A stretch of 64,000 bases of DNA from contig OU452202.1 of the NCBI GenBank assembly GCA_911728435.2, positions 6,985,135 through 7,049,134 on the forward strand, in the 5' to 3' direction. The position numbers and the translations under genes are program-made. Positions 11,848 through 23,184 of the stretch are shown here, in pieces (the first letter of the stretch is position 1; each line of letters starts with the position of its first letter). Below the pieces are notes generated by a model. It was given only the letters and a program-made list of their open reading frames with translations. It did no database searches and was not told the origin of the DNA. This DNA comes from Apoderus coryli (taxonomy: Eukaryota > Arthropoda > Insecta > Coleoptera > Attelabidae).

Positions 11848-14800
11848 TAATTACGCGCCCAATGCATTACCATTAGCACTCCCATTATGGAAAATACTTA
11901 TCTGCCATCTCTAATTTCGAAATTTATTCATATGTATTTTCGGTTTATCAACGAATAGTTTCTACAGAAAAAGATAAAGCTTGCGAAACAGTAAGAAAAA
12001 GCAACAATAAATGACAATGCACAATCTCGCTGTCAATATTATTATTTCTATATTCTTCCATTACAAAGAACGTGCCACTTGAGACAAAATAAATCAGCAA
12101 TGCGATACATTTTTTCTCGTAAAATCCATAAGTTTAAAAAGTTTGATCGAAAAAAAGTTCTAAGAACAAATGTGTAACAGATAATGTTCATGTTGTTTCA
12201 AAAAACGTTATACCTAATACATGCTATTTCGATTTCGAGTAAAAGTGATAAACAAGCAGTCAATATACAGTGTGTGCATTTAATATGAAGGCACCCACCA
12301 ATGTTGCAGTCATGCATGTTGATGGTTAGTTATTTAAGATACTCAAATCTGAACTAAATTCACAATTAGATCCAATTCTCTATATTTTGCTTCGCGTTGA
12401 AAATGTCAAAAAGGTTATTAGAGAAAATTGTTCAAAATATAATTTTAAATATACCAATAGCGACTTTCATACACAAACTTGCTCGATCTGGTTATTCTAA
12501 GGATGTAGTGTACGAGGTTGACACTTCTGATTGATTTTCACAAAACTGTTAGTTTCATTGAAATAAACATTTACTGTAACAAAACGCCACTGGTATTGTG
12601 AAATTTCGTGCCTATGTAGGGTGGTTTTTATCTTTATTTTTCTCAATAGTTTTTATAACGAAATTATATGGGTTAAGTAACTACATTTTCTAAGATATTA
12701 TACTTTTGCTGTATATTATTTTAAAGATTGTAAATGTTTCAGCACACAATAAAGTTATTATCTAAGGACCTTTTTTTGGTCAAAGTCAATAAATTGTCGT
12801 AACGCGTCGTGTTTATTTTATGAGTTGCGTAACATAAATACAAAGATAGTAAAGTACAACCATAGAATAAATAAAGAGAATATGAACTCCCACTACTTTC
12901 TATTGTCCTGTGCAAGGCAGGTGGTAGCCATTTTTTAATATACACGACAGATCCGTATTTACGTTTTATTGTAATTACAGGATAGGTAAAGAACAGGGGA
13001 GTAATAGAATTATTTTATAATAGAATTACATATTTATTAATTATAAAAACAAAAAATACTTTTATATATGTTTCCATATAATCATTTTATTTATATTTTT
13101 AAAATTTCCATTGATTAATTTTAATGTATAAAATAACCTTAACCTAAAATATAATTTGGAAACATATTTTTTTTGGGAAATTAGAACATGGATGTTCAAA
13201 CGTTACATTTTGGTTTAAATTAATAAAATTATTAATAATATTTAACTTAATTAAACAATTTTCAAAATTATTTTGAAATATAATTTCCAATTTGGAAATG
13301 TATTGTTCAGCTCTAAAGAAAAAAAAAAGTGTAATTGATTACGGGCAAATATAAATTTTTTAATTTTAGATAGAGTAAAATAAAATTGTTCTAATTTATA
13401 CAATAGGTCTACCGATTTTCAATTCCTTAAGTATAATTGAGAATGTATTATATTTTACCTGTTTATGCCCTTCAGAAAAACAACGCAAGCACACATGTTG
13501 GGAATTTCCCATTATATACCTACAAAACATGCTAAAATCACCCCCAATAATTGGGCAATAAAACCTGAGACGAGAATTTACTATCTGCTAATATCTATAA
13601 TAGTTAAAATATGTAATCCAAATTTAAGAAACACTGTCAGAATTTAATAGATTTTTAAGCTCTCTTTTTAGAATGCTTAAGATGTATTGGACTTTTATGG
13701 GCAAGATCACATTCTCTGTTTATTTATTCTATGGTACAACCATATGTTAGTTATGGTTCTTTTTCAACAAATATTCCAGAAAGCATAGTTTTTGATTAAA
13801 GAAATGAAACGCTTAAATATTGTCGAAATATCTACCTTTTTAATTAGATATAAGTTAGATAATTATTGTATATAGGTAATTGGAGCTTGCTGCTATCATG
13901 GTTTTTCCCACACCTAAGTATGATTAGTAAAAAGGGCTCGAAAAGACGTGTGGTTTTTCATCCAGTAGCGCTTTCTAAGGATTAAAAGTCATTATATATT
14001 CGTATTGTTTCTCACTTTACATGGTAGTGACTGATTAATCTGCTGAAAGTACTCCAATATAAGGTATATTAGGAACAATAATTATCACAGACTAAATAAA
14101 CGTAAATGATTATATTATAATTTAATTCCCAAAATGAGACAGCTGTCGACAACTAGTCGATATTATTGCAGTACCTCTTAGTGATGTATTTCGTTCGAAA
14201 TGCCTCTTTTTAATTCTTCAAAGGAGTGGTATTTTTTATTAATTTCGCATTTTTAAAAGTTAGATTCATTCTAGTTGTTCTATAGCTCAGACTTACTAGT
14301 TTTATAAAGTTTAAGAATTGTTTTAGTTTTTTTTTAAGTTTGGATTTCCCAGTTTTTATAAAGTTTAAGAACTTTTTCAGTTCTGAAATAGTAAATTTTC
14401 TAAAGTTTCTTAATAGTCTGTCGACCAAAAGTTTTGTTCAGTAAGTTCTTTTGTTTATTCTTTTTATTGTCTTTAGAGTTAAAAACCATTTTGTTTCTAA
14501 AAGTTTCTGTAAAATTAAGGTTTGTTTCTTTTCGTAAATTGTCTGATATTTCGAATAGTCGAAATTTTAAAGTCTGTTATAATTGTCAGATTACAATTAT
14601 TATTGTTAAAGTTTTATGTGAAAATTAATATAATTATTCGTAATTATATTAATTTACCTTTTCAGTTTGTTAAATTAATATGTTCTTCCTTATATTTTCA
14701 TTTTCTTTTATTCTTTTTATTTATTCATATCTGTTTTTATTGCTATTCTTTTTTCATTATTTATAATTAAATTGTTGTTTTTATAGCCCCAAATCTTTTG

Positions 14801-17055
14801 TTTTTATTTAAAGTAAAGCTTCTAGTTGAGGAAAGCTTTAGATATCTTAGTCAACAAAAGGGTCATTCAAAGAGTGTTTTTTCAATAAATAAATTGTGTA
14901 AAGTTACCTGTGACATATATAAAGTATACAGCAATCCACAAAGGTGTGTTAATTATATTTTAATACAAAATAATAAAGTGTGATATTCTTCGTTTGTACA
15001 TTCATCAATTAAAACCAAAAAGTAAAATCCGCTCGTAAAGCTTATGATCGAACCCGTGTACAATTTTAAATAGCAATCGGGGTTCACTTTGATTGAGGCT
15101 TTTAATCAGATTTCTTTTTAGGTCTATACAACACCCGCTAATTTAAATTGTTACATTACAGCTAATACTGTTCCACAAGAAATAGAGGCACATTGGCATT
15201 GTCTCAACATCCCTGCTGATACGAGCAAGATCACCAAACAACCGAAGTACTTTTTGTTATAATGAAAAAATTATATTGTACATTATGTTGTCATGAGGGG
15301 GGTATATTCTAACAAAACAACTATTGTTGACATTTTCAACGCGACATATAGCTAGACATTATCATGCATTAAATCAAATAAAAAATAATGATTTAAATAT
15401 TTTCACCAACGCGAAATTTGAGAACGTTTCTATGATTTGATTTTATACCTGATCTAATAGAGTCATATCCAGGTTCGGAACTGCTATCATCATCCGATAT
15501 CGACAGTTGTGTTTGATGGTATTCGACGTAAGCGTGATGCGGGTGATGATGAAAATGTGGTACAGCATATTCGACAGCCGTATGCCTACTACCTACTCTT
15601 GTCAGAGTATTTCCAGCGGAGAGAGTGCCACCTTACGGAACAAGGCATGATCAAGTCAATGCATTTACATCATTTTATAATGCAGTTTTAGATGAATAAA
15701 AAAATGATAAACGCAACTGATTTACTATTTATTCCTTATATTTATAGTTATGTGACTACTACAACCGAAGAATAATTTTAATTTAAAATATTTTCAATAT
15801 TTAAATTTAAATGTTGACATGATTGGATGATTTTTGTCACATGATACAAAATAGCATAATTTTATAAGCAGTTAAGACTGTCAAAATTTGTTCAAATAAA
15901 TTTGATTATACAAATATATAAACAAACTACCTACCTAAAATAAATAATCGATGAGTAGAATCTTTGGCGTAGAATAAAAATTACAAATTTCACCATATAA
16001 TTAATTTGTTTTTACGATTTTTTTTAAATTCATGTTAACATGTTTTAAAGTAAACTAAATACAAACTCTTATTATATAATCGCATAACAAAATCCTTTGA
16101 AAACATTGTACACTATATTTTAGTGTATTACTAATATTTACAAGATTATCACATAATATATTTGGTTTCAATAAAAATTCCTCCAATTCTTTGAAAAATG
16201 ACCTCGATATGTGTAACAAAATCCACAAAGGCATCACGCCGACAAATAACTCTATATTGAACAGAGAAATGAATGGTATCTACCTACGTCTATGCGATTA
16301 TTGATACGTTCTCTCCTATAATGGCGGCATGCGCGACGAGATGTGCATGACGCCTCGCAACCCGAGACTCGAAATGCTGTTTATTTTTATACTGTGGTTA
16401 AATGTTGAAATGATTGGGTGATTTGTCCACATGACATTTATATGGCTTTTAGAGCTGTCACAATTTTTCTCTAAAACGATTCTAAATTTGTCCAAAAGAT
16501 GAAAAATAGTTTAGGAGTATATAGAGTAACCTATATTTTTATAATACAATTTATTTAAATTTTGGTTTTCTAGAAGTATTCTACTAACTATTGTTAACGA
16601 CAGTACCAATTTTGTACACATATTTTTGAAAAGAAATGAATCAATGAAAACTGTTCTACTTATTTAAGAATAAATAATAAATATTTCACTTAAGAAAAAT
16701 ATTCTGTTTGAGTATAAATTTAAAAATATTAAAACATTTAAAAAGTCATATATTTATCGCGAGTGACTGCAGTTTGAAAAAAAAAATAGACAGAAAGAAA
16801 ATGAGTAAATTTTACAATGACAAACCATTATCTCTACCAACATTTATAATGCATTTTAATTAAAATTTTCCATATTTGCGACGACTTGTTTAGGATATGT
16901 AATGAAATTAAAAGCAAAATGTTTACTAAAGTCACACAAAAAAATTTGCCAGTTATAAATAATATTTTTACCATACCAGAAATTAAAAAAAAAAACTAAT
17001 AACATCTCACATACTTAGCAAATAAAAAAAGTTTATAAAACTCTTTGTGATATTC
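11848..17055. other. Long AT-rich stretch without a supportable gene
   Basis: Short frames such as 15509-15691 (+) have no recognisable family or codon signature. Positions 14285-14380 contain two spaced copies of TTTATAAAGTTTAAGAA. Positions 15950-15990 match, in inverted sense, the end of the ribozyme-bearing unit at 20450-20480 (TCGATGAGTAGAA, then TTTGGCGTAGAA), so a partial copy of that unit lies here. Confidence 0.4.
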
Positions 17056-17059
17056 TTCC

Positions 17060-17139
17060 TAAGTTTTTTTGTTCGAACTTTTTTTTCACTCTACCGGTTA
17101 CTATCGGTAGAGTGAAAAAAGTTCGAACAAAAAAACTTA
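17060..17139. repeat. Near-perfect 36-bp-arm hairpin
   Basis: TAAGTTTTTTTGTTCGAAC followed by TTCACTCTACCG is mirrored by CGGTAGAGTGAA and GTTCGAACAAAAAAACTTA with a spacer of about 7 bp. The arms differ only by two bases in an A/T run. No element boundaries were found. It could be a tiny inverted-repeat element or a replication-generated palindrome. Confidence 0.75.
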
Positions 17140-18430
17140 TAATAGCTGTCAAGAAACGCTTTGAAATATGATATTGCACTTGACCCAAAAATCTCATAAC
17201 GTACAAAACTTTTAGGTGGACATTTAATGGAATTTGTTTCCTCAATTTTTAATATAACATGACCGACTGATGCCAACCATTCCGACATTGGAAATCTCTT
17301 AAAAGGACCTAAAATGAATAAGCCACAATCTTATTGCCAAATAATAGATGCACTCTTCTAGTACTGAAAATGTATAAAAGCATAATATAATATTATTGAA
17401 AGAACGAGAAGCGAATTAGTACAAAGTTGATTCAAATTGAGTTTCCATATTACAATCTAAAATATTTTTGAAACGCCACTGTATTTGTCAACAGCAATGT
17501 GAGATTTAACTTACTATTTTATGATGTTTAAAAATGCTATACAGTGGGTAGAGGGACCCAGCTGGTTCAAAATATACCATTCTTAGTATGGGTGTACCAA
17601 ACTGCATTAAAAAGATACAGGGTTTCCTCATTTTTGCCATTTTCTTTTATACGTGATTGCTTCGGAACGATGTTGTACAATGCCTTGATATTTGCCATGT
17701 TTTTTGCACTAAATATGTCTAAGCAATTGATAGAATAAAAGATTCAGGACCAGATTAAAAATTTTACTATTTTTTTTTGTCCATCACAAAACAACACAAT
17801 TTCGTGTGCGTTTACAGATTCAAAAACTACATAAAAATATGAAGTAGACAGTAATAATTGTTGATAAGCAAACCAAGAACGTTTTCTCACATAAAACTAC
17901 AACAGTTTTATTACATTAAGTATTGTTTTTATAATTTTATAACTTTAAAAACGGCTAAAATTAGTTTATTTTTGAAAACAACTTTTCTCTTATTTAATAG
18001 ACATTGTAACTCCTACCGTTTCCACGATTCCAATGCTATCCCATTCTTGTCTTGGACACAGTGTATAGCTTGTGATACATGAAAGTAATCAGGAAAAAAA
18101 ATGCAAAAATCTGATGTTAAGATACCTATACTGGGCTGTTCCGTTTCAAAAATACCAATTTTGAACTCAATCTCAGAAACGGGAAACAAAACATTTTTTT
18201 GAGTACGCCACTGAATTCTACGTAAAAATATCTATCAAAAGTAGTTTTCCCTTTTTTTTGTCTTATATTATGGTGTGTGAGACATAAAAAAAAAGTGGTA
18301 CGGGGTCGCAAGTCTCTATCTTTATTAACAGCTGAGATATCTTTATTAACAGCTGAGATCCTGCACTCTCAACGAAAATACGACACATCGTACCTACTTT
18401 AGCAAGAAAGGATACAACAGAACCGTTATA
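17140..18430. other. Intergenic, nothing recognised
   Basis: No coding signal. A direct repeat of ATCTTTATTAACAGCTGAGA occurs twice back to back at about 18318-18359. Confidence 0.4.
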
Positions 18431-19124
18431 CAAGGTGTTTCTAAAATAGGTGGTCAAAATTTGTGAACGAATTGGGGAGGTCTAATCACGAAAAAAACCT
18501 AAATTGTAATTTTTCGAAAAGTCCTTATTTAAAAAGATACAGGGTGTTAAAAATGACTGCCTGGGGACGATTTTTTGGAAATATTTTCGAAACGAGTAAT
18601 GATTAATTAATCAAATGTAGCATATTTATTCACCTAGTTAAATGTCGTAAACTGACATGAAATTGAATAAAAAGGATGACCATAGGGGGGTAAACGGGGG
18701 GGACCCTTGGCTTAATTATAACCTAACTTTTTTTTTCTTGTGACTTTTATTCCATTTGTGTCAAAAATGTGATAAAATAAAGTTTTCTACATAAAAAAGG
18801 CATACTTGTTTTTTCTCGGAAAACTTAACGTTTTCGAGAAATTCGAGTTCGAAAATTTTAGAACCAAAATGGTCCTTAGTACACAGCATTAATAAAATCT
18901 TGGAAAACTTTTCGTTAGCAAACAATATCAAAATAAACTCAACAAAATTAAATAAATTGAACACAATTAATATTTAACAAAAATAAGTCATTTTAACGAA
19001 ATCAATAACAAATAATTATTTTTCAAAATGTCCTCACTTTGCTGCTATACAATTATTCACTCTAGAGCTAAAACAGTGCGCCTTAGTCTTTCTTCTGCAA
19101 AAATTTCATCCAACGCATTACGTA

Positions 19125-19881
19125 TTATTTCCTGCAGTTGCTCGACAGTTTCAATTGCACTTTGTCTTTCACTTGACCCCAGACAGTAAAATCTAAAGGA
19201 TTTAAGTCTGGAGACCTAGCCGCCCAATTTTTAGGAGCAGCATTACCGCGCCCTATGCACCGTCCTTCAAAATTTTCGTTTAACCACTGACGACACCGTC
19301 TACTGTAATGTGGAGGGGCGTCATCATGCATAAACCATAAAGAGGTTCGACGAGCCAAGAGAATATCTTCGAGGAATTGGAAGAGAATTTGCGGCAGAAG
19401 ATTAAAATACATTTCTCCAATTGGATTTCCTGGGAAAATGTGATAACCCAGAAGTTGATTTTCGTATGTTGAAACCCAAACATTGACTTTGAAAGAATGT
19501 TGATAATGAGTTACTTTTCTTGCATCAGCCCACACATGCTCATTATGCATGTTGAAAACTCCACTTCTGGTAAATGGGGCTTCGCCTGTGAATATAGTAT
19601 TAGAAAAAAACAATGAGTTTAGTTCTCTCATATCCAAAAGCCACTGACAAAACTCTACACGCTGCGGAAATTCTGTTGCTAAAAGATCTTGGGCTTGGCG
19701 GTAGTGACAAGGGTACAGTTGTTGTTCTTTCGCAATCCGCCATACAAATTGAATTCGAAATTTCTAATTCTATTTCTTCGTCTATCAGATTTCTTAAATT
19801 GTAGCTTTCCAGTTTCTCGTAAACGCCGTTCAGTTGAAAGAAACGTTTTCTAATGTCTTGTAGGAAACTTCTATACCGCAC
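19125..19881 (-). pseudogene. DDE transposase of the 18.43-20.69 kb element, inactivated
   Basis: The last 170 codons (19637-19125) are open and show the family pattern: N-x-H-N-E-H-V-W-A-D, then W-V-S-T-Y, then M-H-D-D-A-P-P-H-Y-S (second catalytic Asp), G-R-G-N-A, and R-S-P-D-L-N-P-L-D-F followed by V-W-G (third Asp). Where intact relatives have F-T-D-E-A as the first catalytic Asp, this copy reads F-T-G-E-A, so the residue appears lost. The upstream N-terminal half continues in other frames to about 19881 and is frameshifted, without a clean DNA-binding domain. Dead copy. Confidence 0.75.
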
Positions 19882-20268
19882 CTTATTGTTGCCGCACGGG
19901 CACTACCGTTGTCAACATATTCGGAATTAGTATAAGTACTACATTTTAAATAGTTATAAAAATAAAAAACTTAAATCAAATATAAAAAATATCAAAAACA
20001 ATTTAAAAGGATAACGACGAATTACATACGAAAAAACATTGATTTTAACATTTTGACAATCATTACAAAAGTAAATCTAATTTTTAGAAAGAGGTGGGTA
20101 CTGCATATACTGAAATTTTCAAACACGAAACAAGTATGCCTTTTTTATGTAGAAAACTTTATTTTATCACATTTTTGACACAAATGGAATAAAAGTCACA
20201 AGAAAAAAAAGTTAGGTTATAATTAAAGCCAGGCTCCCCCCGTTTAGCCGCCTATGGTCATCCTTTTT

Positions 20269-20492
20269 TATTCAATTTCATTAAACTGACAGTCGTTTTA
20301 CCACTTCACCAAAACACTTCTTTTTAAATCTCGACGCGCGTTTCGCTAACAATGTTAGCATCCTCAGGAGAGAATTAAAACTAAACTAAAGTTTAGAGAT
20401 TTAAAAAGAAGTGTTTTGGTGAAGTGGTAAAACGACTGTCAGTTTAGTGTTCTACGCCAAAGGTTCTACTCATCGATTATATTCAATTTCAT
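20269..20492 (-). mobile_element. Hammerhead-bearing short insertion with 13-bp target duplication
   Basis: TATTCAATTTCAT occurs exactly at 20269-20281 and 20480-20492, and also marks the expected uninterrupted sequence of the host element's inverted repeat. The 198-bp insert has arms of about 50 bp that pair (AAACTGACAGTCGTTTTACC against its complement near 20430) and a loop that contains a hammerhead motif on the minus strand. Its outer end (TTCTACGCCAAAGGTTCTAC) is found again near 15950-15980. Confidence 0.75.
20325..20375 (-). ncRNA. Hammerhead ribozyme motif (CUGAGGA core, palindromic stem III)
   Basis: On the minus strand: CTGAGGA (20367-20361, fits C-U-G-A-N-G-A), an extra U, stem II GCTAAC/GTTAGC with loop ATT, GAAA (20344-20341), CGCGCG as a self-complementary stem III, and the cleavage triplet GTC ending at 20333. 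The following GAGA pairs with TCTC just before the core to form stem I. The longer flanking arms of the unit can also pair with each other. Activity is not demonstrated. Confidence 0.65.
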
Positions 20493-20815
20493 GTCAGTTT
20501 ACAACATTGAACTAGGTGAATAAATATGCTACATTTGATTAATTCATCTTTACTCGTTTCGAAAATATTTCAAAAAAATCGTCCTCAGGCAGGTAAATAA
20601 CGATTTTTCGAAAAATTACAATTTAGGTTTTTTTCATGATTAGATGTCCCCAATTCGCTCACAAATTTTGACCACCTATTTTAGAAACACCTTGTAGTGG
20701 GAAATGTTCTTTGATTAGAAACAGTACATTTATCATTCTTTATTCATCAACTGCATGGTTATTTGCATCGCTATTACTATTTTGCAGCAAACAAACTATC
20801 TAATTAGGAAATAGT

Positions 20816-21151
20816 ACCTTGTTGTCTGCTACCATGAGCGGCACACATAATGCCAGCTAATGTACTCTGCGGCCCACCAATACTACCCAAATCCAAACTG
20901 GGTCGCCGCGACAATTGTTGATGTTGCTGCATCTCCTCAAAATCACTGGTCATTTGCGTGGTGGAATTGCTTCCGCTACTCGAATTAGTGGATGCATGCG
21001 ACACAGATGGCTGTTCTTCGATTGTTTTCTGCATTGGTTGACTGTGATGTTGCTGATGATAGTGATGATGATTGGACGATGATTCTTTGTTCCTACGAGG
21101 ACTACGTCCTCTATCAGAAACTGTAGTGGCACTCCAGTAACCCCAAGCCAT
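20816..21151 (-). CDS. First coding exon of an unrecognised gene (partial)
   Basis: An open minus-strand frame of about 112 codons starts at an ATG (21151) in a good context and runs into a candidate donor CAAG|GTACTA near 20816. The N-terminus, MAWGYWSATTVSDRGRSPRR, has the look of a conserved leader. It is followed by Ser/His/Gln-rich low-complexity sequence, a Ser/Thr-rich stretch, and SRRPSLDLGSIGG, which contains a possible basophilic kinase site (R-R-P-S-L). No domain, signal peptide or membrane segment is visible. I do not recognise the family. The remaining exons would lie at lower coordinates and were not found, so they may be beyond the window. Composition is markedly less AT-rich than the surroundings, which supports real coding. 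Confidence 0.6.
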
Positions 21152-21600
21152 GATTTTATTATTGTAGTTTCGATGATTTTGTTGACTGAGTATTCCAAGT
21201 TTTAGAATATGTTTGACTTTAGAGGCTTATTTCTATATTATTTGCATAATATTTGTACTAATAATTATTTATTTTAGTAATGTGCGTTTGCAAATCAGTT
21301 AATAATACAAGAAGTGAAATCGACACGCGCTGGTAGGTATCTATGAATTTAAAAAATATTCAATTATTTAAATGGTCAGTACACAGAGCTTTGAAGCTGG
21401 ATATGGCAATAAGCTTTTAATTTCCGACACTTCCGAATCAATAAGATACTTAGATCTTCATATCAACAATGAAGTAAGCATCAGCCACGAGTGCTTTGTT
21501 TTTAGAAGAACTTAAGATAACCTAACAGTGAAGCCACCTGGCAACATTGCAATTCTTGTTGTTTAAGTAGAGTATCCTTGAAGCGGCCACATATCAACCA
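21152..21600. other. Upstream region of the preceding exon
   Basis: AT-rich. It would hold the 5' untranslated region and possibly the promoter of the minus-strand exon. No TATA box or repeat stands out. Confidence 0.3.
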
Positions 21601-21705
21601 ATTCCGTGGTTGTGAACGAAGATGCTTGAAGAAATCCAAATGACTTGGGTGCGGTGTATGGAGATGCCTCTCCTTCAATTGCCACTATTAAGCGGTGGTA
21701 TAATG

Positions 21706-22495
21706 AGGTCTAAGGCGATGATTGTGAGGCACCAGCTTCGATGGACTGGCGACGTAATAAGAATGCCAACGGGACGCCTTCAAAAGAGAATCCTTGATTC
21801 ATAGCTTAAGGTCGGCTCACGAAATCAAGGAAGACAGCAAAAGAGGTAGAAGAATGTTCTTACGACCAACATGAAGTGTAGCTTAGATGTGAAGAGCAAC
21901 TGAGAGCAGATCGCGAACGACCGACCGCGATAGAGGCGTACCATTTACGAGGGTCATCAAGATTTGGAAGAGCAGCGTCGATGACATGAGCATAGTCTAA
22001 TAAATAATATACTAGTCCCCGAACATATATATATAACAGCCGTTTTGCCGTTGGTATTTAGCCCCTTCCCCGACCCTCTCTCGTCTAGAATTTTGATACA
22101 CCGGTCGCCCAGAATTTCTCTTCGTTCTCGACAATACACAGTCGACCAAGTAAGCATAGGGATTTACACAACAGCAAAGCAAGTTTTAACTCGTTCGCTA
22201 CTCTCATTTTTACTTTTCTCTCACCCGTTGTAAAATCTGCGGCTCGCTTTAGATCGCAATATAACAAAGGATTTGCTTACAGTGCGGGGACTATTATATC
22301 ATTTATTAGACTATGACATGAGGATCCAAAAAGACAGCATCGAAAGGAGAGAGAACGTATCGATGAGGCAGCGCACCTAAAAGAGCCGGTAAATGGTGGT
22401 GATTGGGTGTGTCCATTTTGTGACAAAGTTTGCGGCTCGAGGAACAGTCTATTTAACCATCTAAGAGTTCACAACAGAAATCCCTGAGTTGGAAT
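21706..22495 (+). pseudogene. RTE-like non-LTR retrotransposon 3' end inserted in mariner
   Basis: The plus strand reads KAMIVRHQLRWTGDVIRMPT, followed by K-V-G-S-R-N-Q-G, then TTNMK and IANDRPR, closely matching the intact-looking copy at 63.0-64.0 kb (-). Around 22390-22475 it ends with a C2H2 zinc-finger-like motif (WVCPFCDKVCGSRNS, then FNHLRVHN). The copy at 63.16-63.24 kb has the same motif. It is interrupted at 21991-22312 by a small inverted-repeat element. Confidence 0.75.
21991..22312. mobile_element. MITE of about 322 bp with terminal inverted repeats and 8-10 bp target duplication
   Basis: It begins CATAGTCTAATAAATAATAT and its right end is the reverse complement of AGTCTAATAAATGATATAAT, extending through AGTCCCCG. 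ATGACATGAG is present directly on both sides (21981-21990 and 22313-22322); part of this overlap may belong to the repeat end. The target length suggests a hAT- or Mutator-type origin. It is non-coding and less AT-rich inside. Confidence 0.75.
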
Positions 22496-23184
22496 AATTC
22501 ATACTCGTTCGCGAGTGAGTGCTGATGAGTGAGTTCTAAAATGATCGAACATGCGTGATTGAGGAGGCCCGTCCAGGGCATCCAAATGAGGTCCTATGGA
22601 GGAAATCATCAACAAATTCCATGAATATTGCTGAATGACCGAAGATTGAAATTGAGGTTGATAATACATGTGGCTTGTCACTGAAACTTGTGGAAAATAT
22701 AAATTTGGATATGCGAACGACACTTTTCCCATGCATTTGGGTACCGTGTTTGATGACGGTAGACAAAATCAGAAAGGTTTCGCCACTTCCAAGAAGAGTT
22801 TGGCGCTGTAAAAGCGAAGTTCGAAAGACTTTTTAGGATTAGCAAGATTTAATCCATAATGACTATTTGACGATCGAAAAAACTATCACGGAGCAGTATT
22901 ATAGTGATTTATCGATCAGATCGACGAGATCTTGAAGAAAACACAGTCCCGCTTGGCCTTAAAAATCTTTCACCAAGACAACGCTCTATATTATCACCAG
23001 GACCACCGGTTGAATTAGAAGGGACCCTGCTGGTAGTTCCGTGCTTTCCAGATCTGGCCCTGTTCAGAAAAGGGAAGGGTCTTCAAAATGTTGTAAAAAT
23101 TGATGCAATACTAAAAAAGTTATTTAGGATTGATTTTGAACAAAATTTTCTTTGTCCGGTTAATATTGCGGGGCAGTATATATA

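Larger units (their letters stand above)
18431..20694 (-). mobile_element. Tc1/mariner-superfamily element with long terminal inverted repeats, interrupted by a ribozyme unit
   Basis: The left end starts CAAGGTGTTTCTAAAATAGG and the right end is its reverse complement, both flanked by TA, the expected mariner target. The inverted repeats extend several hundred bases inward: AATTTTTCGAAAA near 18510 against 20600, and the block near 18660-18800 against 20160-20290. The right repeat is split by a 198-bp insertion at 20282-20479. A minus-strand transposase relic lies inside. Without the insertion and its duplication the element is about 2.05 kb. Confidence 0.8.
21640..23000 (+). pseudogene. Mariner transposase relic split by a retroelement insertion
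   Basis: Three plus-strand blocks read as consecutive parts of one mariner transposase. Positions 21648-21705 give VYGDASPSIATIKRWYNEV, the N-terminal helix-turn-helix region. Positions about 22500-22780 give the second DNA-binding segment, ending near N-L-D-M-R-T-T and W-V-P-C-L-M-T. Positions 22865-23000 give TEQYYSDL and, after frameshifts, F-H-Q-D-N-A-L-Y, the second catalytic Asp block. The gap 21706-22495 is foreign sequence (RTE-like). Multiple stops are present. Confidence 0.7.

Noticed and set aside
22516..22540. CTGATGA word as a further hammerhead core
   Set aside because: It is followed by GTGAGTTCTAAAA with no stem II and no GAAA, and it lies within a mariner frame.
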